The notes under the pieces: model-generated
Database searches by the model: none
Told to the model about the DNA's origin: nothing
Seen by the model: only the letters and a program-made list of their open reading frames with translations
Assembly (NCBI GenBank): GCA_963655255.1
Contig: CAVKEB010000022.1
Span: 1 to 38,717 of the forward strand
Direction: 5' to 3'
DNA length: 38,717 nt
Source of the DNA: CAG-791 sp963655255
GTDB lineage: Bacteria > Bacillota > Clostridia > Lachnospirales > Lachnospiraceae
Position numbers and translations under genes: made by a program
Shown here: piece after piece, positions 33,324 through 38,717 of the stretch
Layout of the letters: each line of letters starts with the position of its first letter
Position numbering within the stretch: the first letter of the stretch is position 1

Positions 33324-34495
33324 CAGAACAGCCTGTTCTCTTCTGTAATATTGTCGCGCACTGCTGCCGATACCACTTCCGCGACCTTCGGGTTGAAGGC
33401 TTCCGGCAGAATAAATTCTTCGTTCAGTTCCTCATCCGATACAATGCCGGCAAGCGCCTCTGCGGCGGCCAGCTTCATCTCTTCCGTGATCTGACGTGCC
33501 TTTCCTTCCAACGCCCCCTTGAAAATTCCAGGGAACACCAGGACATTGTTGACCTGGTTCGGAAAATCGCTGCGTCCCGTTCCCACGATGCGGGCACCGG
33601 CTTTCTTCGCAAGGTCCGGCATGATTTCGGGAACCGGATTGGCCATGGCAAAGAGAATCGCGTCCCTGTTCATCGAGCGGACCATCTCCTCTGTCACGCT
33701 GTTCGGAGCGCTGACACCAATGAAAATGTCTGCTCCCCTCAGGGCGTCCGCAAGATTTCCGTTCCGGTTGTCCAGATTGGTGGTCTCCAGCATTTCCCGC
33801 TTGATCCAGTTCAGATTCTCCCGGTCTCTGCTGATAATGCCCTTGGAATCGCAGAGAACAAGATGCCGGAATCCGTAGCGCAGGAGGAGCTTGCTGATCG
33901 CAATGCCCGCCGCTCCGGAACCGTTGACGACAATGCGGCAGTCCTCTTTTTTCTTTCCGGTGATCTTCAGTGAGTTGATGATGCCTGCCAGAACGATGAT
34001 TGCCGTTCCGTGCTGGTCATCATGAAAAACCGGAATGTTCATGGTCTCTTTCAGACGGCGTTCGATTTCAAAGCAGCGCGGCGCGCTGATATCTTCCAGA
34101 TTGATGCCGCCGAAGGTGGGCTCCAGGCGCTGCACCGTCTCCACAATCTCATCGACATTCTGCGTCTTTAAGCAGATCGGGAACGCATTGACGCCGCCGA
34201 ATTCCTTGAAGAGAACGGATTTGCCCTCCATGACCGGCATCGCGGCCTCCGGTCCGATGTTGCCAAGGCCCAGGACCGCGGAACCGTCGCTGACAACCGC
34301 AATGGTATTCTGCTTCAGCGTATAGGTGTAGGCGGCCTTCGGGTCCTCATGAATCACCTTGCAGGGCACGGCGACTCCCGGCGTATAGGCAAGCGCCAGG
34401 TCCTCTCTCGTCCGGACCCTGCACTTCGCCTCCGTTGAAATCTTCCCCTTCCATTCCTCATGAAGCTTTAATGCCTTCTCTGCGTTGGTCGCCAT
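33323..34495 (-). CDS. Malic enzyme, short bacterial NAD(P)-dependent form
   Basis: The 390-residue protein decarboxylates malate to pyruvate and reduces NAD(P). AYTPGVAVPC, SDGSAVLGLGNIGPEAAMPV and MEGKSVLFKEFGGVNAFPI form the substrate domain with its catalytic Tyr and Lys. FHDDQHGTA binds the divalent metal. VVNGSGAAGIAI is the nucleotide-binding loop, and cofactor preference cannot be settled by eye. It has no C-terminal phosphotransacetylase-like domain. The ATG at 34495 follows GGGGGA; the longer in-frame start adds 19 basic residues. It lies 155 bp after rarA, with no clear promoter between them. Confidence 0.95.
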   Translation of the reverse strand: MATNAEKALKLHEEWKGKISTEAKCRVRTREDLALAYTPGVAVPCKVIHEDPKAAYTYTLKQNTIAVVSDGSAVLGLGNIGPEAAMPVMEGKSVLFKEFGGVNAFPICLKTQNVDEIVETVQRLEPTFGGINLEDISAPRCFEIERRLKETMNIPVFHDDQHGTAIIVLAGIINSLKITGKKKEDCRIVVNGSGAAGIAISKLLLRYGFRHLVLCDSKGIISRDRENLNWIKREMLETTNLDNRNGNLADALRGADIFIGVSAPNSVTEEMVRSMNRDAILFAMANPVPEIMPDLAKKAGARIVGTGRSDFPNQVNNVLVFPGIFKGALEGKARQITEEMKLAAAEALAGIVSDEELNEEFILPEAFNPKVAEVVSAAVRDNITEENRLF

Positions 34496-34650
34496 CCTGT
34501 TCCCCCTTTTCACCTTTTTAATAACTGATCTTTCTGTTTTCCTCTGCTGCATTCCGGTTGGATGCCCGGTGCCGCAGATGGTTCATCCGTTCTTTCCTAC
34601 TTTTTCTCTGCTTCTTTCCCTGCCGGCTCCATCCTCTTCTCCGGAAGGAT

Positions 34651-36030
34651 TCATTGCTGCCCGCCATCCCGCGGAAGTCCCTCTTCCTTCTCCGTATAGC
34701 GGGGATCCTTCGTCAGATGTGCCATTCTCTCCCGGATGGTCTGTTCATAGCCGTTCTCCGACGGCTGATAGAGCCTTGTCCCGCGGATCTTCTCCGGAAG
34801 GCACGGCTGTCCCGCGTAATGCTCCTCATAGGAATGGGCATACTCGTAACCGATTCCGCGGCCGAGATCGGCCGCCGCCTGATAGTGCGCGTCCTGCAGA
34901 TACGGCGGGATCGGAAGATCTCCCGTTTTCTGCACGAGCTTCCTCGCATCCATGATGGAAGCGCAGGCTGTGTTGGATTTCGGTGCCGTCGCCACATACT
35001 CCGCCGCCTGGGCGAGGATAATCTGCGACTCCGGCCAGCCGATGCGCTCTGCGGCAAGACTTGCTGCCGTTGCCACCCGCAGTGCGTTCGGATCCGCATT
35101 GCCGACATCCTCCGACGCGCAGATCATGATCCTGCGCGCGATGAATTCCGGCTCCTCCCCCGCCTCAATCATCCGGGCAAGGTAATAGACCGCAGCATCC
35201 GGGTCGGATCCGCGCATGCTCTTGATAAAAGCAGAAATCGTATCGTAGTGATTATCGCCTTTTTTATCATAGCGCGCAACACGTTTCTGGATGCACTCCC
35301 GCGCAACCTCCAGCGTGATGTGGATTTTCCCATCCTCCTTCGACCGCTCCGTCGTCAGGATGCCCAGTTCAATGGCATTGAGCGCATGTCTGGCATCTCC
35401 TCCCGAAATCTCCGAGAGGAACTCCAGTGCATCCTCATCCAGCACCGCGTGATAGCTTCCCATTCCCCGTTCCGGGTCGTTGACCGCACGGGTCAAAAGT
35501 TCCCGGATGTCCGCAGAAGTCAGGGGTTTCAGCTCAAAAATCATGGACCTTGAGATCAGAGCGCTGTTCACCTCAAAATATGGATTCTCCGTCGTTGCGC
35601 CGATCAACGTGATCGTGCCGTCCTCCACATAGGGAAGCAGATAGTCCTGCTGCCCCTTGTTAAAGCGGTGAATCTCGTCGATGAACAGAATTGTTTTCTT
35701 CCCATAGCCTCCGAGGCGGTTCTTTGCTTTGGCGACGACCTCTTCCATGTCCTTCTTGCCCGCCGAGGTTGCGTTGATCTGACAGAATTCCGCCGAAGTC
35801 GTATTCGCAATCACACGGGCGAGCGTGGTCTTCCCCGTTCCCGGAGGGCCGTAGAAAATGACGCTCCCCAGCTTATCCGCCTTGATCGCGCGGTAGAGGA
35901 GCTTATCCTTGCCGATGATGTGCTGCTGCCCCACCACCTCATCCAGCGTCCGCGGGCGGAGCCTCGCCGCAAGGGGCGATTCCTTTTCCGTGTTCTTCTC
36001 CCGCATATAGTCAAACAAATCCATATCCAT
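34651..36030 (-). CDS. rarA: Replication-associated recombination protein A (MgsA/RarA AAA+ ATPase)
   Basis: This 459-residue AAA+ protein is related to clamp loaders. Walker A is GPPGTGKTT (61-69), Walker B FIDEIH (116-121), sensor 1 is GATTENP, and the arginine-finger region is ALISRSMIFEL. The C-terminal tetramerisation region includes MIEAGEEPEFIARRIMICASEDVG. It acts at stalled replication forks. The ATG at 36030 has AAAGG six bases upstream. The open frame extends to 36117, but that part is the dispersed repeat (copy C) and is unlikely to be translated. Confidence 0.94.
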   Translation of the reverse strand: MDMDLFDYMREKNTEKESPLAARLRPRTLDEVVGQQHIIGKDKLLYRAIKADKLGSVIFYGPPGTGKTTLARVIANTTSAEFCQINATSAGKKDMEEVVAKAKNRLGGYGKKTILFIDEIHRFNKGQQDYLLPYVEDGTITLIGATTENPYFEVNSALISRSMIFELKPLTSADIRELLTRAVNDPERGMGSYHAVLDEDALEFLSEISGGDARHALNAIELGILTTERSKEDGKIHITLEVARECIQKRVARYDKKGDNHYDTISAFIKSMRGSDPDAAVYYLARMIEAGEEPEFIARRIMICASEDVGNADPNALRVATAASLAAERIGWPESQIILAQAAEYVATAPKSNTACASIMDARKLVQKTGDLPIPPYLQDAHYQAAADLGRGIGYEYAHSYEEHYAGQPCLPEKIRGTRLYQPSENGYEQTIRERMAHLTKDPRYTEKEEGLPRDGGQQ

Positions 36031-36065
36031 AACGCGCCTTTGTCTCTTTCCGTAAAAGCTCTTTA

Positions 36066-36110
36066 TCCTGACGGTCCCGCACATCCCGAATTTCCCCGCG
36101 GAAAACCACG
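36066..36110 (-). repeat. Dispersed stem-loop repeat, copy C
   Basis: On the minus strand TTTTCC and GGGGAAA form the dyad, followed by TTCGGGATG and TGCGGGACCGTC. It lies just upstream of rarA, between it and the glgP terminator. TTCGGGATG is identical to copy B at 21001-21040. Confidence 0.6.
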
Positions 36111-36167
36111 ATGTCATCGGTCAGAAGCCCTTCATGCCCTGTCCACCTTCCGGTATCATCTTAACAC

Positions 36168-36225
36168 AAAAGGCATGCCACAGTGCATCGGGCACTCCTG
36201 CCCGTATGCGCTGCGCATGCCTTTT
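36168..36225 (-). terminator. Long bulged hairpin downstream of glgP
   Basis: AAAAGGCATGC (36168-36178) and GCATGCCTTTT (36215-36225) pair perfectly. After small bulges the stem continues as CAG/CTG, and GGGCA/TGCCC forms an inner stem. The minus strand ends CTTTTGTGTT. It begins about 30 bases after the glgP stop and mirrors the hairpin at 180-241. Confidence 0.7.
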
Positions 36226-36253
36226 GCCGATGTTTCCCCAATAATGCTTCCGG

Positions 36254-38566
36254 TTATTTCAGCTTCCAGATGTCGCGGTTGTATTCCGCAATCGTGCGGT
36301 CACTGGAGAAGAAGCCCGCCTTTGCGATATTGACAAGGCTCATCTGATTCCAGTGCTTTCTGTCCTCATAATCGGCGAACATCTGATCCTTCACGCGGAT
36401 GTAATCCTCAAGGTCAATCAGGGCCATGAACCAGTCCTTGTTCAGAATGTCGTTGTACAGGCGCTCGAGATTTTCCTTATGACCGATCTTCATGCACTGC
36501 GGCCCCACGATGAAGTCCACGGCTTCCTTAATAACAGGGCTCTTCTCATAGTAATCCCGGGAGACATAGTCCGCCTTCTTATAATGTTCAATGACGGTCT
36601 CGGAATCAATGCCGAACATGTAAATGTTGTCGTCGCCGACCATCTGGTGAATTTCCACGTTCGCGCCGTCCGCCGTTCCCAGCGTCACCGCACCGTTCAG
36701 CATGAACTTCATGTTGGAGGTGCCGGAAGCTTCCTTGGATGCCAGGGAAATCTGTTCGGAAACCTCGCACGCCGGAATCAGTTTCTCCGCGTAGGTCACG
36801 TTGTAGTTGGTCACGAATACCAGATGCATATACCGGTTCACGTCCGGATCATTGTTGATGATATCCTGCAGAACCAGCAGAAGGTGAATGATGTCCTGCG
36901 CGATGATGTAGGCAGGAGCCGCCTTCGCACCGAAAATAAAGTTCAGCGGACGAACCGGCTTTTTGCCGTTCTTGATCTCCAGATACTTGTGAATGATGTA
37001 CAGCGCATTCATTTGCTGGCGCTTGTATTCATGGAGACGTTTGATCTGGATATCGAAAATTCCGTTCGGATCAAGCTCCACGCCCTCGTGCGCACGGATA
37101 TACTCCGTCAGGGCCAGTTTGTTGTTCTTCTTGATTTCACCGAGACGGTCCAGCACCTGGGCGTCATCCTTGTACTGCAGGAGATCCTCCAGACGGTTTG
37201 CGTCCTTCTTGTACGCATCGGAAATGGTCTCCGACAGGAAATTGGAGAGCTCATGGTTGCAGGAAAGAAGCCATCTGCGGAAGGTGATGCCATTCGTCTT
37301 GTTGTTGAATTTCTCCGGATACAGCTCATAGAACTTGTGAAGCTCCGTGTCCTTCAGAATCTCGGTGTGAATGGCCGCCACGCCGTTGACGGAGAAACCG
37401 TAGTGAATGTCAATGAAGGCCATGTGGACCTTGTCGTCCTTGTCAATGATCTGAACATCCGGATCCTTGTACTTCGCGCGGATGCGGCGGTCGAGCTCCT
37501 TGATGATCGGAACCAGCTGCGGAACCACCTTCTCCAGGTACTCCATCGGCCAGGTTTCCAGCGCCTCCGCCAGAATGGTGTGGTTCGTATAGGCGCAGGT
37601 CTTCGATACCACCTCGATGGCCTCGTCCATGGACAGTGCCTTCTCTTCCGTCAGAATCCGGATCAGCTCCGGAATCACCAGTGTCGGGTGCGTATCATTG
37701 ATCTGAATGACCGCGTGATCATAGAGATGACGCAGGTCATACTGCTTCGCCTTCATCTCGCGCAGAATCCACTGCGCCGCATTGCTGACCATGAAATACT
37801 GCTGATAAATCCGAAGAAGCCTTCCCTTCTCATCCGAATCATCCGGATACAGGAACAGCGTCAGATTCTTCTCAATCTCATCCTTGTCAAAGGTGATCCC
37901 CTCTTTTACCAGAGAATCGTCCACCGTATCCACATCGAACAAACGGAGCTTATTGACGCCCGCATCGTATCCGATGACATCAATGTCATACATGTGGGAG
38001 GTCACCTTGCGTTTTCCGAAATATACATCAAAGGAAACATCACTCCGGATCTCCCAGGAATCCTTCTCGATCCAGGGATCCTTCTCGGCCTTCTGCAGGT
38101 GATCATCCAGCACCTGACGGAACAGACCGTAATGGTAATTCAAGCCGATTCCCTCGCCCGGGAGTCCGAGCGTTGCGATGGAATCCATGAAGCACGCCGC
38201 AAGGCGGCCCAATCCGCCGTTTCCAAGAGACGGCTCCGGCTCCACCTCCTCGATTTCCGCAAGATTCTTCCCGTTCTGCGCAAGAATCTCATTCATCTTG
38301 TCGTAGATCTTCAGATTGATCAGGTTGTTGGAAAGAAGCTTTCCGATCAGAAACTCCGCGGAAATGTAATAAACCTTCTTCTCGCCGACGTTTCTCTCCG
38401 TGACGGCCAGAAGGCGCTTACAGTAATCGAGAATCACATAGTAAAGCTCCTCATTGGTGCAGGCCGCAATGGTCTTCCCGTACTTGTCCGAGGCAAGCTC
38501 CTGCAGCTGTTCTTCCATATTCAGTGCAAGGATATCTCTCTGCATGTTGGTAGGCTGTGTTTTCAT
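36254..38566 (-). CDS. glgP: Glycogen/starch phosphorylase
   Basis: This 770-residue GT35 enzyme releases glucose 1-phosphate from alpha-1,4-glucans. GNGGLGRLAACFMDS, INDTHPTLVIPELIRIL, FNNKTNGITFRRWL and QIKRLHEYKRQQMN are family hallmarks. The pyridoxal phosphate Lys is in EASGTSNMKFMLNG (about residue 615). The length is slightly below the 800-830 of many homologues. The ATG follows AAGGAGAA. No other glycogen genes are in view. Upstream, a TATAAA at 38644-38649 on the minus strand could be a -10 box without a clear -35. Confidence 0.96.
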   Translation of the reverse strand: MKTQPTNMQRDILALNMEEQLQELASDKYGKTIAACTNEELYYVILDYCKRLLAVTERNVGEKKVYYISAEFLIGKLLSNNLINLKIYDKMNEILAQNGKNLAEIEEVEPEPSLGNGGLGRLAACFMDSIATLGLPGEGIGLNYHYGLFRQVLDDHLQKAEKDPWIEKDSWEIRSDVSFDVYFGKRKVTSHMYDIDVIGYDAGVNKLRLFDVDTVDDSLVKEGITFDKDEIEKNLTLFLYPDDSDEKGRLLRIYQQYFMVSNAAQWILREMKAKQYDLRHLYDHAVIQINDTHPTLVIPELIRILTEEKALSMDEAIEVVSKTCAYTNHTILAEALETWPMEYLEKVVPQLVPIIKELDRRIRAKYKDPDVQIIDKDDKVHMAFIDIHYGFSVNGVAAIHTEILKDTELHKFYELYPEKFNNKTNGITFRRWLLSCNHELSNFLSETISDAYKKDANRLEDLLQYKDDAQVLDRLGEIKKNNKLALTEYIRAHEGVELDPNGIFDIQIKRLHEYKRQQMNALYIIHKYLEIKNGKKPVRPLNFIFGAKAAPAYIIAQDIIHLLLVLQDIINNDPDVNRYMHLVFVTNYNVTYAEKLIPACEVSEQISLASKEASGTSNMKFMLNGAVTLGTADGANVEIHQMVGDDNIYMFGIDSETVIEHYKKADYVSRDYYEKSPVIKEAVDFIVGPQCMKIGHKENLERLYNDILNKDWFMALIDLEDYIRVKDQMFADYEDRKHWNQMSLVNIAKAGFFSSDRTIAEYNRDIWKLK

Positions 38567-38677
38567 CTGCTGTTCTCCTTCCTTAATGTGCCGGACACCC
38601 CAATCCCCATTCCGCTCTGCGAACGTTTTCGTCCGGGTGCGTTTTTATACCCCGCATTCGGCCAAATCCGCGATACC

Positions 38678-38708
38678 AGAGAGAATTTCGCGAAGGCGAA
38701 TTCTCTCT
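38678..38708. repeat. Hairpin at the right edge, upstream of glgP
   Basis: AGAGAGAATT and AATTCTCTCT pair, with CGC/GCG continuing inside around a 4-base loop and one bulged T. Neither strand has a U-tract within the window. It could end a gene beyond the edge or be a repeat element. Confidence 0.5.
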
Positions 38709-38717
38709 GTATACAGA

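Noticed and set aside
36031..36117. Longer start for rarA
   Set aside because: The extra codons coincide with repeat copy C, and the conserved protein starts at MDMDLFDYM with a good ribosome site.

Overview
The window looks like a chromosomal segment of a GC-rich Clostridia genome, most likely Lachnospiraceae. This is inferred from the Firmicutes-type S12 protein, the order of the ribosomal and RNA polymerase genes, a DUF4364 protein, an IS1182-like transposase domain and a BTAD regulator with a GGDEF-like tail. All but two protein genes lie on the minus strand. The exceptions are an rRNA-type methyltransferase (2563-3444) and a short-chain dehydrogenase (30973-31866).

Layout. From 1 to 8 kb are a sodium/solute symporter (putP type), a run of degenerate ~39-bp tandem repeats, the methyltransferase, and a minus-strand group of a BTAD regulator, a small duplicated-domain protein and maf. 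A HAD phosphatase and a membrane acyltransferase follow. From 8 to 25 kb is the core gene-expression block, in transcription order rpmG-secE-nusG, rplK-rplA, rplJ-rplL, rpoB-rpoC, rpsL-rpsG-fusA and tuf. Each of these groups has a recognisable sigma-A-type promoter with 17-bp spacing. An L10 leader with attenuator precedes rplJ, and clear terminators follow rplL and tuf. Several dyads abut or overlap the next promoter. From 25 to 38.7 kb are a LacZ-type beta-galactosidase, cardiolipin synthase, the dehydrogenase, deoC, tRNA-Leu(UAA), a DUF4364 protein, malic enzyme, rarA and glycogen phosphorylase.

Most notable points. (1) The beta-galactosidase carries about 148 N-terminal residues of an IS1182-type transposase, fused in frame to an apparently complete LacZ. 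(2) A ~40-bp stem-loop repeat with a conserved tail recurs in at least five intergenic regions on both strands, and the six-unit array at 2094-2321 appears related. (3) The rpmG promoter sits inside a large terminator-like dyad, and the rpsL promoter fires into a perfect hairpin. (4) RpoB, RpoC, NusG and L10 all carry acidic low-complexity extensions. (5) Two bulged long hairpins of matching design follow putP and glgP.

Limits. No alignment, folding or database search was run. Family names come from recognised motifs, and repeats and promoters were found by eye.
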